A DNA stretch of 64,000 nucleotides. Origin: Dickeya dianthicola NCPPB 453. GTDB lineage: Bacteria; Pseudomonadota; Gammaproteobacteria; Enterobacterales; Enterobacteriaceae. Location: assembly GCF_000365305.1 (NCBI RefSeq), contig NZ_CM001841.1:817594-881593 (forward strand). The letters are read 5' to 3'. Below, piece after piece: positions 38,642-49,077 of this stretch (positions are counted from its first letter, which is position 1; each line of letters starts with the position of its first letter). The position numbers and the translations under genes were made by a program. The notes beneath the pieces were generated by a model. It saw only the letters and a list, made by a program, of their open reading frames with translations. It did no database searches and had not been told where the DNA came from.

Positions 38642-38899
38642 TTACTCAAGCTCAGCCATCAGTTTAACCAGATGCTCAACGGCTTGCTGCTCGTCTTCAC
38701 CTTCGGCGGAAATGGTGACCACGGTACCCTGGGTCAGACCGAGGGTCTGCAGTTTGAACAGGCTCTTGGCGCTGGCGCTTTTGCCGTTGGAGGTAACGCT
38801 GATTTCAGAGGTGAATCCTTTGGCTTCTTTGACGAACTGTGCGGCGGGACGAGTGTGCAAGCCATTCGGCGCGGTAATCGTTACTTCTTGCTGGAACAT
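38642..38899 (-). CDS. ptsH: Phosphocarrier HPr
   Basis: This 85-aa protein has the phospho-His15 motif in [18 protein letters not shown] and Ser46 region [17 protein letters not shown]. It carries phosphate between enzyme I and all IIA domains. The start at 38899 ([11 protein letters not shown]) gives the E. coli length; the frame opens 11 codons earlier. Confidence 0.98.
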   Translation of the reverse strand: MFQQEVTITAPNGLHTRPAAQFVKEAKGFTSEISVTSNGKSASAKSLFKLQTLGLTQGTVVTISAEGEDEQQAVEHLVKLMAELE

Positions 38900-39323
38900 T
38901 CTGTTTTCCCCAACTTGTTGGATTAGGTTCATGTTGTGGAACTAAAGTTTAGTGTATGTACTGAACTTTAGCCTGTTTGGTTGCCCTGAATGGTTCAGGG
39001 CAGGCCGGGATGCGGTTGAGGAAAACGGTGTGCGCTTACCCCTGGTTAACGTCGACAATGCCCCGGGCTGTTTCCTGCGGTGATGAAGCGTCCGGCCGTG
39101 CTGCTCCATGTCGCTGGAATGATATCCGTATGTGGGGGCCTCGACGGATATTAATTTCACGCATCAAAATAATTGTTCGGTTAAATACTAAACCTGACCG
39201 GGAAAAGCAATGCGTAAGTAGCAGAAAGTTTGAACTCGGCCACAAAAAAGCACCCCGAAGGGTGCTTTTTTAACTTAAAAATTACATTTGTGACCAGGTA
39301 AAACTTATGTGACCAGGTAAAAC
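38900..39323. other. ptsH promoter and leader region
   Basis: No gene is seen between cysK and ptsH. It should hold the ptsH promoters and a transcribed leader. The cysK terminator (39245-39272) and a 19-bp duplication at the cysK stop lie at its right end. Confidence 0.6.
39245..39272. terminator. Terminator of cysK
   Basis: AAAAAAGCACCC, loop CGAA, GGGTGCTTTTTT; symmetric with A and T runs. It lies about 50 nt after the cysK stop. Confidence 0.9.
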
Positions 39324-39327
39324 TTAC
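39290..39327. repeat. 19-bp tandem duplication over the cysK stop codon
   Basis: GTGACCAGGTAAAACTTAT (39290-39308) and GTGACCAGGTAAAACTTAC (39309-39327) are adjacent copies. The right copy contains the TAA of cysK (39324-39326, minus strand), so the duplication extended the 3' untranslated region without changing the protein. Confidence 0.9.
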
Positions 39328-40292
39328 TGCTGCAGTTCCTGTTCGGTGAACAGATCGGCAAACAATGCTGTACTGAGGTAACGTTCGCCGGAAGAGGGCA
39401 GGATTACCACGATGGTCTTGTTGGCGAATTCTTCTTCCTTCAGCAGGTTCAGAGCGGCCGCTACCGCGGCGCCCGAAGAAATGCCCGCCAGAATGCCTTC
39501 TTCTTCCATCAGACGGCGCGCGGTGTTGATAGCCTCTTCGTTGGTGACGCGCTCAACGCGATCGACCAGTTTCAGGTCCAGGTTGGCGGGAATAAAACCA
39601 GCGCCGATCCCTTGGATCTTGTGCGGGCCGGGTTTGATCTCTTCGCCAGCCAGCGCTTGGGTGATTACCGGCGAGTCGGTTGGCTCAACGGCAACAGAGA
39701 TGACGGCTTTACCCTTGGTGTTCTTGATGTAACGGCTAACGCCGGTCAGCGTACCGCCGGTGCCCACGCCGGAAATGAACACGTCCACTTCGCCGTCGGT
39801 GTCTTCCCAGATTTCCGGGCCGGTGGTTTTTTCGTGAATTTCCGGGTTGGCCGGGTTACTGAACTGCTGCAGCAGCAGGTAACGCTGCGGGTCGCCGGCT
39901 ACGATTTCTTCGGCTTTGGCAATCGCGCCTTTCATGCCTTTAGCGCCTTCGGTAAGCACCAGGTTGGCGCCCAGCGCCTTAAGCAGCTTGCGACGTTCAA
40001 TACTCATGGTTTCCGGCATGGTCAGCGTCAGTTTATAACCGCGCGCCGCCGCCACGTACGCCAGTGCAATACCGGTATTACCGCTGGTCGGTTCTACGAG
40101 TTCGATGCCGGGTTTCAGCACACCGCGCTTTTCGGCATCCCAAATCAGATTGGCGCCGATGCGGCATTTCACGCTGAAGCTCGGGTTACGCGACTCCACC
40201 TTAGCCAGAATACGCCCATTGCCGATGCGATTCAGACGAACCAGCGGCGTATGGCCGATAGTGAAAGAATTGTCTTCGTAGATCTTACTCAT
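39324..40292 (-). CDS. cysK: Cysteine synthase A
   Basis: This 322-aa PLP enzyme (O-acetylserine sulfhydrylase A) has the Lys in [18 protein letters not shown], the [14 protein letters not shown] loop and [13 protein letters not shown]. It makes most of the cysteine from sulfide. It stands between ptsH and cysZ as in E. coli. With cysM both isozymes are in this window. Confidence 0.98.
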   Translation of the reverse strand: MSKIYEDNSFTIGHTPLVRLNRIGNGRILAKVESRNPSFSVKCRIGANLIWDAEKRGVLKPGIELVEPTSGNTGIALAYVAAARGYKLTLTMPETMSIERRKLLKALGANLVLTEGAKGMKGAIAKAEEIVAGDPQRYLLLQQFSNPANPEIHEKTTGPEIWEDTDGEVDVFISGVGTGGTLTGVSRYIKNTKGKAVISVAVEPTDSPVITQALAGEEIKPGPHKIQGIGAGFIPANLDLKLVDRVERVTNEEAINTARRLMEEEGILAGISSGAAVAAALNLLKEEEFANKTIVVILPSSGERYLSTALFADLFTEQELQQ

Positions 40293-40467
40293 AGCCCGTC
40301 CTTAATAACTGTGTGAAATTTTTGCGAACCGTAAAGAGAATACTCGTTCGGGACAGCCAGTGAAGTAAAGAATAGCTATATCGATATGTTCTGAAGAAAT
40401 ATGTTTTCATCAACATCCAGTTATAGAACATATTAGCGCCAACATCCTTTCCACTCAGGCTTCCCAC

Positions 40468-41238
40468 TTAGGTTCGGCGCAATGTGCCGGAAAGATGACG
40501 GTAACGATCCACCCACAGAGCCGTGGCACCGCAGACGGCGACCGGCATAATCAACAGATTCAGCACCGGAATCACGGTACATAGGCTGACCAGCGCGCCA
40601 AACTGCAGATTGGTCAGTTTGTGTTGCCGCAGCGCCTGGCGCATGGTGGAAAAACCGACCTTGTGGTTGTCGAACGGGTAATCGCAATACTGGATGGCCA
40701 GCATCCAGGCGCCAAACAGGAACCACAACACCGGCACCAGCGTCTGGCCGATGCCGGGAACGAAAGACAGCAGCAACAACACCAGTACACGTGGCAAATA
40801 ATAGGCTAGTTTTTGAACTTCGCGCCGCATGATGCGGGGCACGTCTTTGGCGATATCGAGAATGCCGCTGGCCGGCAGCGGCTGGCCGGTTAGCCGGGCT
40901 TCCAGTTGTTCGGCCAGCAGGCCGTTGAACGGCGCGGCAATCAGATTGGTGATAGTGCTGAAGAAATAGCTGAATACCAGCAGCACCGAGAGGGCCACCA
41001 ACGGCCAGAGCAGGTAGCTCAGCCATTGCAGCCAGTCCGGCACATGGGCCATCAATTGCGGTATCCAGGCGCCAAGCTGGCGGAACAACCACCAAAAAGC
41101 GCCGCCCATCAGCAGGATATTAACCAGCATGGGAAGAATGACAAAACGGCGGATGCCGGGCAGTGAAAGAAGTTGCCAGCCTTTAAGAAAATAATGCAGG
41201 CCGCTGTGTTTGGGATCAAGGTGTTGCGTGTAAGACAT
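40468..41238 (-). CDS. cysZ: Sulfate transporter CysZ
   Basis: This 256-aa inner-membrane protein imports sulfate for cysteine synthesis. It has several hydrophobic segments and the family stretch [20 protein letters not shown]. The position upstream of cysK and divergent from zipA matches E. coli. Confidence 0.95.
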   Translation of the reverse strand: MSYTQHLDPKHSGLHYFLKGWQLLSLPGIRRFVILPMLVNILLMGGAFWWLFRQLGAWIPQLMAHVPDWLQWLSYLLWPLVALSVLLVFSYFFSTITNLIAAPFNGLLAEQLEARLTGQPLPASGILDIAKDVPRIMRREVQKLAYYLPRVLVLLLLSFVPGIGQTLVPVLWFLFGAWMLAIQYCDYPFDNHKVGFSTMRQALRQHKLTNLQFGALVSLCTVIPVLNLLIMPVAVCGATALWVDRYRHLSGTLRRT

Positions 41239-41460
41239 AGTACGGTTCTCACCCTATGATAGGCAGGTTATGGCATCATATCGGGATGATTTTCAGCTGG
41301 CTAGTTGCGATTTGCATGAAAAAACGGCAAAAAAATGCCCGCGGTCGATCTTTATTATCATAAACTAGTGCATGGACTTGCACTTGGGTACACAGGCAAA
41401 TACAGTTAGAGGTATGTGTATTCGCCGTAGTGGCAATGTATTGGAATAACTGGGATAGCA

Positions 41461-42360
41461 ATGATGCAGGACCTGCGTCTGATCTTGATTGTTGTTGGCG
41501 CGATCGCAATTATAGCACTGTTACTGCATGGTCTTTGGACAAGCCGTAAAGAGCGCTCGTCCCTTTTCCGCGATCGTCCGGTAAAACGCCTGAAGCCAAA
41601 GCGTGATGACGCCCCGCTGGAAGAGCTTGACGAAGGGGTCGGCGAGGTGCGGGTAACGCATTCCCGCAGCCAGCAGAATCCTTCGCCCGGCAACTATGCG
41701 CCTTCGGGCGATCGTTCTGCGCCGTCCTTCGGGCAGGAACCGGCAGCCTATGATCCGCTGCTGGATGATGTCGAGCCGCCAGCGCCGTACGTAGAGTCTC
41801 AGCCGGCTTCTCACTATCAACAATCGCCGTCCCAGCCGGTAGAACCCGCGAAGATGGCTGATGAGCCGGTGCCGGAGGCGTATCACCAGCAACCTGAAAC
41901 GGCGTCTGGTGTGCCGGTGGCCGCACAGCAGGAAGCCGTGCTGGTGCTGCATGTGGCGGCGCATCAGGGCGGCGTGATCGGCGGTGAGTTGTTGTTGCAA
42001 AGCGTGTTGCAGTCCGGTTTCCAGTTCGGCGAAATGAACATTTTTCACCGTCACGTCAATCCGGCGGGCAGCGGCCCGGTGCTGTTCAGCCTGGCCAACA
42101 TGGTCAAACCCGGTTCTTTCAATGTGGAAGCGATGTCCGAGTTCACCACGCCAGGCGTGTCGATTTTCATGATGGTGCCGTCTTACGGCGACGCCAGCCA
42201 GAATTTCAAGCTGATGCTGCAGTCGGCCCAGCGTATCGCCGATGACGTAGGCGGCGTGGTGCTGGATGACGAGCGTCGTCTGGTGACGCCGCAGAAAGTG
42301 GAAGCCTATAAAGCCCGTATTCGCGCAGTACTTAAGGCTAATAATACTCAAAGCGAATAA
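41461..42360 (+). CDS. zipA: Cell division protein ZipA
   Basis: This 299-aa protein anchors FtsZ to the inner membrane. It has a type Ib anchor ([22 protein letters not shown]), a charged segment, a P/Q-rich linker (about 60-155) and the FtsZ-binding domain ([20 protein letters not shown] ... [35 protein letters not shown]). E. coli has ligA directly after; here a terminator and yjeH follow. Confidence 0.96.
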   Translation: MMQDLRLILIVVGAIAIIALLLHGLWTSRKERSSLFRDRPVKRLKPKRDDAPLEELDEGVGEVRVTHSRSQQNPSPGNYAPSGDRSAPSFGQEPAAYDPLLDDVEPPAPYVESQPASHYQQSPSQPVEPAKMADEPVPEAYHQQPETASGVPVAAQQEAVLVLHVAAHQGGVIGGELLLQSVLQSGFQFGEMNIFHRHVNPAGSGPVLFSLANMVKPGSFNVEAMSEFTTPGVSIFMMVPSYGDASQNFKLMLQSAQRIADDVGGVVLDDERRLVTPQKVEAYKARIRAVLKANNTQSE

Positions 42361-42396
42361 CGGCGAATGTGTCGTTAATACTTGTAGTTTTCAGAA

Positions 42397-42419
42397 GCCT
42401 CCGTCCGCGGGGGCTTTTT
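42397..42419 (+). terminator. Terminator after zipA
   Basis: GCCTCCG, loop TCCG, CGGGGGC (one T-G pair), then five T residues. Confidence 0.8.
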
Positions 42420-42499
42420 ACTTTCACCGTGATCGTCCGTGTGGCGTTCACGTTCAGTGTGTCGGCGCAGGGTTAGGATGCGCGCCGGCTGGCGACAAG

Positions 42500-43762
42500 G
42501 TGCAGACAGTGGGCGGCAGTAATACGTTAAAGCAGGAATTGGGGCTGGTTCAGGGCATTGGGTTGTTATCGACCTCGTTGCTGGGAACCGGCGTGTTTGC
42601 CGTGCCCGCACTGGTGGCGGAGCAGGCGCGGGGCGATAGCCTGTGGGCCTGGCCGCTGCTGATTGCGCTGGTGTTTCCGATAGCCATCGCTTTTGCGTCG
42701 CTTGGCCGGCACTTTCCGAATGCCGGCGGCGCGGCGTATTTTGTTCGCCTGGCGTTTGGCCCCCGGCTGGCCAGGGTCACCGGCTGGTTGTTTTTGTCGG
42801 TTATCCCGGTCGGTTTGCCCGCGGCGATGCAAATCGCGGCTGGTTTCTGGCAGGCGGCCTTTGGCCTCAGTGCGGGCGGTTTGCTGCTGGTGCAATTGCT
42901 GACGCTGGCGGTGATTTGGCTGCTGGGAATGCGCGGCGCCGGCTCCAGCGCCACGATACAGACGTTGATTGCGCTGCTGGTGGTGTTGCTGGTGGCGGCG
43001 ATCTGGTGGCAGGGCCGGATTACGCCGTCCCAGATTCCGTGGCCTGCGCTGGCGGACATTAACGGCGCGAAGATGCTGGATGCGCTGGCGGTGATGTTCT
43101 GGTGCTTCGTCGGGCTGGAAGCCTTCGCCCATCTGGCGACGGAGTTCAAATCGCCCGAACGGGATTTTCCTCGTGCATTGCTGATAGGCATGCTGCTGGC
43201 GGGCGCCGTTTACTGGGGATGTACTGTCGCGGTACTGCTTTTCGGGGCTTATGGCCCTCATCAGGCGGCTACCGCTTCTTTACCCGGTATTGTGGTGCGT
43301 CTGTTCGGCGATCATGCATTGTGGCTGGCCTGCATCGTGGGTTATCTCGCCTGCTTCGCCGGCGTGAATATCTATACTCAGGGCTTTGCCCGGCTGGTGT
43401 GGTCGCAGGCGCCCGAAGAGAGCCGACTGGCCCGGTTATCGGCGTCGCGTACGCCGGTGAATGCGCTGTCGCTGGTGGTGGCTTGCTGTTTGATCTGCTG
43501 TCTGATTATTTACTGGCTGAACTTGCCGCTGTCCGAACTGATTGTTTACGCCAACGGCATTTTTATTCTGATTTATCTACTGTGCATGCTGGCGGGGTGG
43601 CGCCTGTTGCGTGGGCGTTCCCGCGTGATGGCGGCCATCGGCAGCGTGTTGTGCGCGGCGCTGCTGCTGACGCTCGGCGGGAAGTCGTGGTATGCGTTGG
43701 GGATGCTGGCGGCGTTGTGGCTGCTGTTGCCAGCCAGACGCGAGGCCGTGACGGCTAACTGA
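42500..43762 (+). CDS. yjeH: L-methionine/branched-chain amino acid exporter YjeH
   Basis: This 420-aa APC-superfamily protein begins LKQELGLVQGIGLLSTSLLGTGVFAVPALVAEQ and keeps FWCFVGLEAFAHLATEFKSPERDFPRALLIG, close to E. coli YjeH, an exporter of Met and branched-chain amino acids. About 12 membrane segments. The start is a GTG, at 42500 or 42509; neither has a strong site. In E. coli the gene is far away near groEL, so its position after zipA is a lineage-specific junction. Confidence 0.92.
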   Translation: MQTVGGSNTLKQELGLVQGIGLLSTSLLGTGVFAVPALVAEQARGDSLWAWPLLIALVFPIAIAFASLGRHFPNAGGAAYFVRLAFGPRLARVTGWLFLSVIPVGLPAAMQIAAGFWQAAFGLSAGGLLLVQLLTLAVIWLLGMRGAGSSATIQTLIALLVVLLVAAIWWQGRITPSQIPWPALADINGAKMLDALAVMFWCFVGLEAFAHLATEFKSPERDFPRALLIGMLLAGAVYWGCTVAVLLFGAYGPHQAATASLPGIVVRLFGDHALWLACIVGYLACFAGVNIYTQGFARLVWSQAPEESRLARLSASRTPVNALSLVVACCLICCLIIYWLNLPLSELIVYANGIFILIYLLCMLAGWRLLRGRSRVMAAIGSVLCAALLLTLGGKSWYALGMLAALWLLLPARREAVTAN

Positions 43763-43808
43763 AAACAGACAGGGCGGCAAACCCTGTCTGGCGGCGCGCC
43801 GGCGGGGA

Positions 43809-44093
43809 TTACTGCGAATCGGCTGGCGGCTGCTGCGCCGGTTCATTGCCGGCGGCTTTCGCTTCCAGCGCGCTCATACGCTGCTCCAGCAGCGCCAGTT
43901 TCTCGCGGGTTCGCAGCAACACCTGGGTTTGCACGTCAAACTCTTCGCGGCTGACCAAATCCAGCTTGCCCAGCTGTGATTGCAGAATCTGACGGATTTT
44001 CTTTTCTACATCCTCGCCAAATTCCCGGATGCCTTTCGGCATGGATTCCTGCACCTGACGGGCAATCTGCTCTAACTTTTTCGGGTCAATCAT
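43809..44093 (-). CDS. ubiK: Ubiquinone biosynthesis accessory factor UbiK
   Basis: This 94-aa coiled-coil protein ([21 protein letters not shown] ... [21 protein letters not shown]) matches YqiC/UbiK, which helps the UbiJ-containing Ubi complex. The start at 44093 gives the family N-terminus. It is divergent from ribB as in E. coli. Confidence 0.93.
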   Translation of the reverse strand: MIDPKKLEQIARQVQESMPKGIREFGEDVEKKIRQILQSQLGKLDLVSREEFDVQTQVLLRTREKLALLEQRMSALEAKAAGNEPAQQPPADSQ

Positions 44094-44261
44094 GACGCTT
44101 TCCTGAACTGTTTGACGAAATGGCGAATATAACTCAAGTGTAATGCCAGACCGGCGCGGTATAAACAAAAAGTGATTTTCATGTGATGAATTTTACGACT
44201 CATAAGCGGGGGTTAGCGATTGCCCGTCCCGCCGGTTAGCGTTATAGTAGCTTCGCTTATT

Positions 44262-44415
44262 CTCAGGGCGGGGTGTAATTCCCCACCGGCGGTAAACCAG
44301 TGTGCGCCATCAGGCCGGCTGGAAGCCCGCGAGCGCTCAGGCTATCGCCTGAGGTCAGCAGATCCGGTGTAATTCCGGGGCCGACGGTAATAGTCCGGAT
44401 GGGAGAGAGTAACGG
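44262..44415 (+). promoter_or_regulatory. FMN riboswitch (RFN element)
   Basis: The conserved RFN blocks are all present: CAGGGCGGGGTGTAATTCCC, then CACCGGCGGTAAA, GCCCGCGAGCG, GATCCGGTGTAATTCCGGGG, CCGACGGTAATAGTCCGGAT and GGGAGAGAGTAACGG. It precedes ribB by about 125 nt. FMN binding should reduce expression. A U-rich hairpin region (about 44430-44460) may be the expression platform. Confidence 0.95.
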
Positions 44416-44541
44416 TTTCTGACAGGTTAATGCCTGCCCGCGTTATTTTTGCGTTTTTGCCTGCTGTTTTTCAGTGCAAAAGCGACTCCTCAAGTTCGCC
44501 CTGGTTCTGGTAATCCATATTAACAATGAGGTTTTTTTACC

Positions 44542-45195
44542 ATGAATCAGACTTTACTTTCCGAATTCGGTACCTCTGTTGAACGTGTTGAACGTGCGCT
44601 GGATGCGTTGCGTCATGGCCGCGGTGTGATGGTGTTGGACGATGAAAACAGGGAAAACGAAGGTGACATGATTTTCCCGGCCGAAACCATGACCGTTGAG
44701 CAGATGGCGCTGACCATTCGTCACGGCAGCGGCATCGTATGCCTGTGTCTCACCGAAGAACGCCGCCAGAAGCTGGAGCTGCCGATGATGGTGGAAAACA
44801 ACTCCAGCCATTTCCAGACCGCGTTCACCGTCACGATTGAAGCCGCCGAAGGCGTCACCACCGGCGTATCCGCCGCTGACCGCCTGACCACGATTCGTGC
44901 GGCGACTGCCGATGACGCTCGTCCGAGCGACCTGAACCGTCCCGGTCATGTGTTCCCGCTGCGTGCGCAGCCGGGTGGCGTGTTGGCGCGTGGCGGCCAT
45001 ACTGAAGCGACGGTGGATTTGATGCGTCTGGCGGGGTTCAAACCGTTCGGCGTGTTGTGCGAGCTGACGAATGACGATGGTTCTATGGCCCACGCGCCGG
45101 AAGTGATCGCCTTCGCGAAACAGCACGGTATGCCGGTACTGACCATTGAGGATTTGGTGGCCTACCGCCAGACGGCTGAGCGTAAAGCCAGCTGA
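44542..45195 (+). CDS. ribB: 3,4-dihydroxy-2-butanone-4-phosphate synthase
   Basis: This 217-aa riboflavin-pathway enzyme converts ribulose-5-phosphate to the four-carbon unit of riboflavin. Signatures: [47 protein letters not shown] and [16 protein letters not shown]. An FMN riboswitch precedes it. A hairpin at 45228-45253 ends the gene. Confidence 0.98.
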   Translation: MNQTLLSEFGTSVERVERALDALRHGRGVMVLDDENRENEGDMIFPAETMTVEQMALTIRHGSGIVCLCLTEERRQKLELPMMVENNSSHFQTAFTVTIEAAEGVTTGVSAADRLTTIRAATADDARPSDLNRPGHVFPLRAQPGGVLARGGHTEATVDLMRLAGFKPFGVLCELTNDDGSMAHAPEVIAFAKQHGMPVLTIEDLVAYRQTAERKAS

Positions 45196-45227
45196 TTATC
45201 AGGCGGCGTGCCGCTGACTGTTGTTCT

Positions 45228-45258
45228 AGCAGGGTCGGTTTTCCGGCCCTGCTGGTTT
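45228..45258 (+). terminator. Terminator of ribB
   Basis: AGCAGGGTCGG, loop TTTT, CCGGCCCTGCT (one mismatch), then GGTTTT. Confidence 0.75.
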
Positions 45259-45271
45259 TCCGGCGCCAGCT

Positions 45272-46135
45272 TCAGGCAGGTTTGCGCGCCAGCAGCGTGG
45301 CAAAGCGCAGTTTGATGCGGTTGCCGTTGGCGTCGGTTTTGTGCAGTTCTCCCTCCTCCTCGTTGTATTTCACGATTTCCCAGTCACGGTAATAGTCGTG
45401 CAGTTCGTTGTGCCCGAAGGTGAACGAGAAGGGCATCGGGCAGGGGAAATCGTCGGTGGACATGGCGGCGACGATCAGGTTATAGCCCCCAGCGACGGTG
45501 TGTTGCTGCATATTGCTGATGATCGCCGGGATCCGCGCCCGCTCCAGAAACATGAATACCACTGTTGATACGATGAAATCGTACTGGTGACGAATATCAG
45601 CCAGATTGATGTCGTGAACGAACGCCTCAATCCGGCTGAGCGGCTCGCTGGTGATGATGCTATTCAGTGAGTCAATGCTCATGGCGTTCTTGTCGCAGGC
45701 GGTGACGTCAAACCCTTTCAGATTCAGGTAGAGCGCGTTACGCCCGCCGCCACAGCCCAGATCCAGCGTTTTTCCCGGCTGCACATAACGCAGGGCGTTG
45801 ACAACGTCCGAGTGGGTGCGCGTCAGCTCATACTTTTTGTGGTAATAGTCTTCTGCCGTGCAGTAGAAGCCCAACTGGCATTCCAGATCGTCTGAAAACG
45901 AAACGATGCGATGCCAGCACTGCGGTTCGATATAGGGCGGTTGCTGTTGTGGCGAGAAGTGGAAGCGTTCTTTGGTGTCGCCCTGTTCTGTTAGCAGGTC
46001 GAACGTCAGCTCGCCTTTTAAAATCTGTAGCTTTGCCCAGGCGCCTTCTTTGGTGTTGTGTTTTTCCTGGAATGCCGCAGGCAGCGTGCTGCTGTTCCAT
46101 ACCGGCATGTGTTTATAACAAATCAGTTCTTGCAT
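45272..46135 (-). CDS. tehB: SAM-dependent methyltransferase TehB, long form
   Basis: This 287-aa protein joins an N-terminal cupin-like TehB/YeaR domain (about 1-90) to a class I methyltransferase domain ([40 protein letters not shown]). The long form is like Haemophilus TehB; E. coli TehB lacks the first domain. TehB volatilises or detoxifies tellurite by methylation. It is close to norWV, but with a separate 131-nt gap containing a hairpin. Confidence 0.9.
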   Translation of the reverse strand: MQELICYKHMPVWNSSTLPAAFQEKHNTKEGAWAKLQILKGELTFDLLTEQGDTKERFHFSPQQQPPYIEPQCWHRIVSFSDDLECQLGFYCTAEDYYHKKYELTRTHSDVVNALRYVQPGKTLDLGCGGGRNALYLNLKGFDVTACDKNAMSIDSLNSIITSEPLSRIEAFVHDINLADIRHQYDFIVSTVVFMFLERARIPAIISNMQQHTVAGGYNLIVAAMSTDDFPCPMPFSFTFGHNELHDYYRDWEIVKYNEEEGELHKTDANGNRIKLRFATLLARKPA

Positions 46136-46266
46136 AAAGACCTCGTGCGTCCGCGTATATTTCTATTCTATTAATCACGCGATGGTGTGACCAGAAATAT
46201 GTATTATAAATGCATGAAATAGCGGCGCGACCGCACGGCGGTCGCTGCTGCCATCATGATGGCGAC

Positions 46267-47424
46267 TTATGATGGCAGTTGCCGTAACAACGCAAAGGCG
46301 TCTTTCATGCGATCGCCGCCCACGACGAACCCCCGCAACTGCTCTCCCGCCATCCCTTTTGCCACTATTCCGCCGTGATCCGCGATGATGTGCCAGACCA
46401 GTTCCGGGTTGTGCGTGTCACCCGCCAACTGTAATGGAAACAGTGGGGTTTTCACTTTAATCAGCATCGCGGGCAGAGCGAGGGAACCGTTCCCATCGCG
46501 CACACGATTGTCCGCCGTATTACCGCTAATACTGTTGGCTGCGATGCTGGCGGTCAGTTGAATCGGCTGCAAAAAGGGCAGCAGTTTGCCGTTGATTTCG
46601 GCGCAGTCTCCCAGCGCGTAAATATGCGGATCAGAGGTCCGCAACCGGCTGTCGGTCACGATGCCGCGATTTACCGCCAGGCCGGCGGCAGCGGCCAGCG
46701 AGGTATTGGCGTGCAATCCGACGGCGGAGATCACTTCGTCGACCTCCAGCGTGCGCCCGGACAGCAACGTAACTTTCAGGCCAGCGTCGGTTTTTTCCAA
46801 CTGCCGGAGTTCGTTATTGAGCATCAGCTCCACGCCTTGTTGCAGCAAGGCGGCTTGCAGTCGGGCGCTGATGTCGACGGGCAGCAGCGCAGAAAGAAGA
46901 TGCGATGCTCGATCCACCAGGGTGACTTGCTTACCGGCCTGCGCCATATCCATCGCCAGTTCGCTGCCGATCAAACCCGCCCCCAGTATCAGGATGCGGG
47001 TGGCCTGCGTCAGGCGTGTTTCCGCCTGACGGTATTCCTGCTGGCTGTTGAGCGTCAGCATCCACTCATGGCCGGGAACCGGCGGTATCACGGCGCTGGC
47101 GCCTGTCGCCAGCACCAGAGTGTGGTAATCATAGCATCGGGTATCGCACATGACCTGCCGCCGCCCGGCATCAATGCCGGTGACGGGGGTGTGCGCCAAC
47201 AGCATAATCCGCTGTTCTTCGGCAAATTGCGCCGCACTCATGCGCGTCAGGTCGTCGGCGTGGCGATGCTGACTGAGCACATGGCTCAGTTCCGGCTTGT
47301 TGTATTCGTCACCGCTGTCGGCGGTGATCAGGCGAATCGGGCGTTGGCTATCCTGCTTACGCAGGTTTTTAATCAACTGTCGGGCGGCGAAACCTGCCCC
47401 GATAACAATGATGTCGTCAGACAT
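46267..47424 (-). CDS. norW: NADH:flavorubredoxin reductase NorW
   Basis: This 385-aa FAD/NADH oxidoreductase passes electrons from NADH to flavorubredoxin. It has DIIVIGAGFAARQLIKNLR, the second dinucleotide motif RILILGAGLIGSELAMDMA and IYALGDCAEING. It follows norV by 9 nt. Confidence 0.95.
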   Translation of the reverse strand: MSDDIIVIGAGFAARQLIKNLRKQDSQRPIRLITADSGDEYNKPELSHVLSQHRHADDLTRMSAAQFAEEQRIMLLAHTPVTGIDAGRRQVMCDTRCYDYHTLVLATGASAVIPPVPGHEWMLTLNSQQEYRQAETRLTQATRILILGAGLIGSELAMDMAQAGKQVTLVDRASHLLSALLPVDISARLQAALLQQGVELMLNNELRQLEKTDAGLKVTLLSGRTLEVDEVISAVGLHANTSLAAAAGLAVNRGIVTDSRLRTSDPHIYALGDCAEINGKLLPFLQPIQLTASIAANSISGNTADNRVRDGNGSLALPAMLIKVKTPLFPLQLAGDTHNPELVWHIIADHGGIVAKGMAGEQLRGFVVGGDRMKDAFALLRQLPS

Positions 47425-47433
47425 GGCCGTTCC

Positions 47434-48915
47434 TTAGTGAATAGGATTAAACACGTCTTTGCCTAAGCCGCATTCGGGGCACAGGAAGCCGTCGGGCACA
47501 TCAGACCAGGGGGTGCCCGGCGTGACGTCCTGCATCGGTTCACCGATGGCCGGGTCGTAAATCCACTGGCACACGCTGCACTGCATCCGGTTGCTATCTT
47601 GCGGTGTTGACGTGCCGTTGCAGGCGCAGGTCGATGCCGCCGCCATGAGCGCCGGTGTTTCCGCCATCTCAGCCGTTTGGGGGGCTTCGATAGCGGCGGC
47701 AGGCGATACGGTTAACGGGTGCAATGCCCATTGCCGGGCGATTTCACGGCCATGTTCCCGGCAGATTGCCAGCGCAGACCCGTCCGGACGCCACTTGGTT
47801 TTCAGCGACAGCGTAGTCTCAAAGCCGGCATCCATCAGCCGGGTCTGGATGCGGTCAACCGCGCCGCCGTTCCAGCCATAGCTGCCAAAGGCGGAGGCTT
47901 TCTTGTTCTGGAAACGCAGACCGGTGATCTCCTCCAGCATGGCGGCCACTTTCGGCATCATCACGTTATTCATGGTGGAAGAACCGACCAGCACGCCTTT
48001 GGAACGGAACACCTGCGTCAGAATTTCGTTTTTATCGTGGCGAGCCACATTGTAGATTTTCACGGCGACACCCGGATCGACATCATGGATGCCCTGCGCG
48101 ATGGCGTCCGCCATCATGCGGGTGTTGTTGGACATGGTGTCGTAGAACAGTGTGATGCGGTCTTCCTGATAGCTGTCGGCCCAGCGCAAATAGTGATGAA
48201 TAATCTGCGCCGGGTCGTCGCGCCACACCACGCCGTGGGAGGTGGCGATCATCGACAGCGGCAGGTTAAACCCCAGCACTTCATTAATCTTGGCGGTGAC
48301 CAGACGGCTGAACGGCGTCAGGATATTGGCGAAATAGCGCTGGCATTGTTCAAACAGCTCGCCCTGATCGACCTCATCGTTGAACAGATGCTCATCGCAA
48401 TAGTGCTGGCCGAAAGCGTCGTTGCTGAACAGCACCGCGTCGCCGCTCATATAGGTCATCATGCTGTCCGGCCAGTGCAACATCGGGGTTTCAATGAAGA
48501 CCAGCTGTTTGCCGTTGCCGATATCCAGCGAATCGCCGGTTTTGACGGTGTGGAAGTTCCATTCCGGATGATGGTGGTGGCCGGTAATGGAGTCGATGGC
48601 GTTATGGGTGCAGTAAATTGGCGTAGTGGGAATGTGAGCCATCAGTTCGCTCAGCGCCCCGGCGTGGTCTTCTTCGGCATGGTTGATAACGATGTAATCG
48701 ATCTGCGCCAGATCAGTCTCCATCATCAGGTTCTGGACAAAATCACGGCTGAACTTGTGGTCGACGGTGTCGATCAGCACCGTTTTTTTTTCCCGGATCA
48801 GGTAGCTGTTATAGCTGCTGCCTTTCAGCGTTTTGTATTCGGTGCCGTGGAAGTCGCGCACTTCCCAATCCCGCTGCCCGACCCAGTGAATATTGTTCTT
48901 AACATGAATAGACAT
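47434..48915 (-). CDS. norV: Anaerobic nitric oxide reductase flavorubredoxin
   Basis: This 493-aa protein reduces NO to N2O anaerobically. The N-terminal di-iron metallo-beta-lactamase-like domain has HAEEDHAG; a flavodoxin domain follows ([18 protein letters not shown] ... [12 protein letters not shown]); the C-terminal rubredoxin has [15 protein letters not shown] and CPECGLG. An Ala-rich linker (about 395-430) joins the last two. Sigma-54 promoter and NorR sites lie upstream. Confidence 0.97.
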   Translation of the reverse strand: MSIHVKNNIHWVGQRDWEVRDFHGTEYKTLKGSSYNSYLIREKKTVLIDTVDHKFSRDFVQNLMMETDLAQIDYIVINHAEEDHAGALSELMAHIPTTPIYCTHNAIDSITGHHHHPEWNFHTVKTGDSLDIGNGKQLVFIETPMLHWPDSMMTYMSGDAVLFSNDAFGQHYCDEHLFNDEVDQGELFEQCQRYFANILTPFSRLVTAKINEVLGFNLPLSMIATSHGVVWRDDPAQIIHHYLRWADSYQEDRITLFYDTMSNNTRMMADAIAQGIHDVDPGVAVKIYNVARHDKNEILTQVFRSKGVLVGSSTMNNVMMPKVAAMLEEITGLRFQNKKASAFGSYGWNGGAVDRIQTRLMDAGFETTLSLKTKWRPDGSALAICREHGREIARQWALHPLTVSPAAAIEAPQTAEMAETPALMAAASTCACNGTSTPQDSNRMQCSVCQWIYDPAIGEPMQDVTPGTPWSDVPDGFLCPECGLGKDVFNPIH

Positions 48916-48957
48916 CGTAACACTCCGATTAGCGTATAAAAGGTAGATACACTGTCA

Positions 48958-48974
48958 TTGCATACGCCGTGCCA
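48958..48974 (-). promoter_or_regulatory. Sigma-54 promoter of norVW
   Basis: On the minus strand TGGCACGGCGTATGCAA has the -24 GG and -12 GC of the sigma-54 consensus (TGGCAC-N5-TTGCA, one mismatch). It lies about 45 nt before norV. Confidence 0.88.
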
Positions 48975-49017
48975 GGTTTTATCTATTTGATTATTAAGAT
49001 TTTTAAAAATAGTTTTT

Positions 49018-49072
49018 GTCATTATGACAATGACTGGGTAATGTCTTTTTGACATTCATTTGTGAAAAAGAC
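49018..49072. promoter_or_regulatory. Three NorR binding sites
   Basis: GTCATTATGAC (49018-49028), GTCTTTTTGAC (49043-49053) and GTGAAAAAGAC (49062-49072) each match the GT-N7-AC NorR core. Three sites upstream of norV are also known in E. coli. They overlap the norR promoter region and are 45-110 bp from the sigma-54 promoter. Confidence 0.85.
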
Positions 49073-49077
49073 AGACC

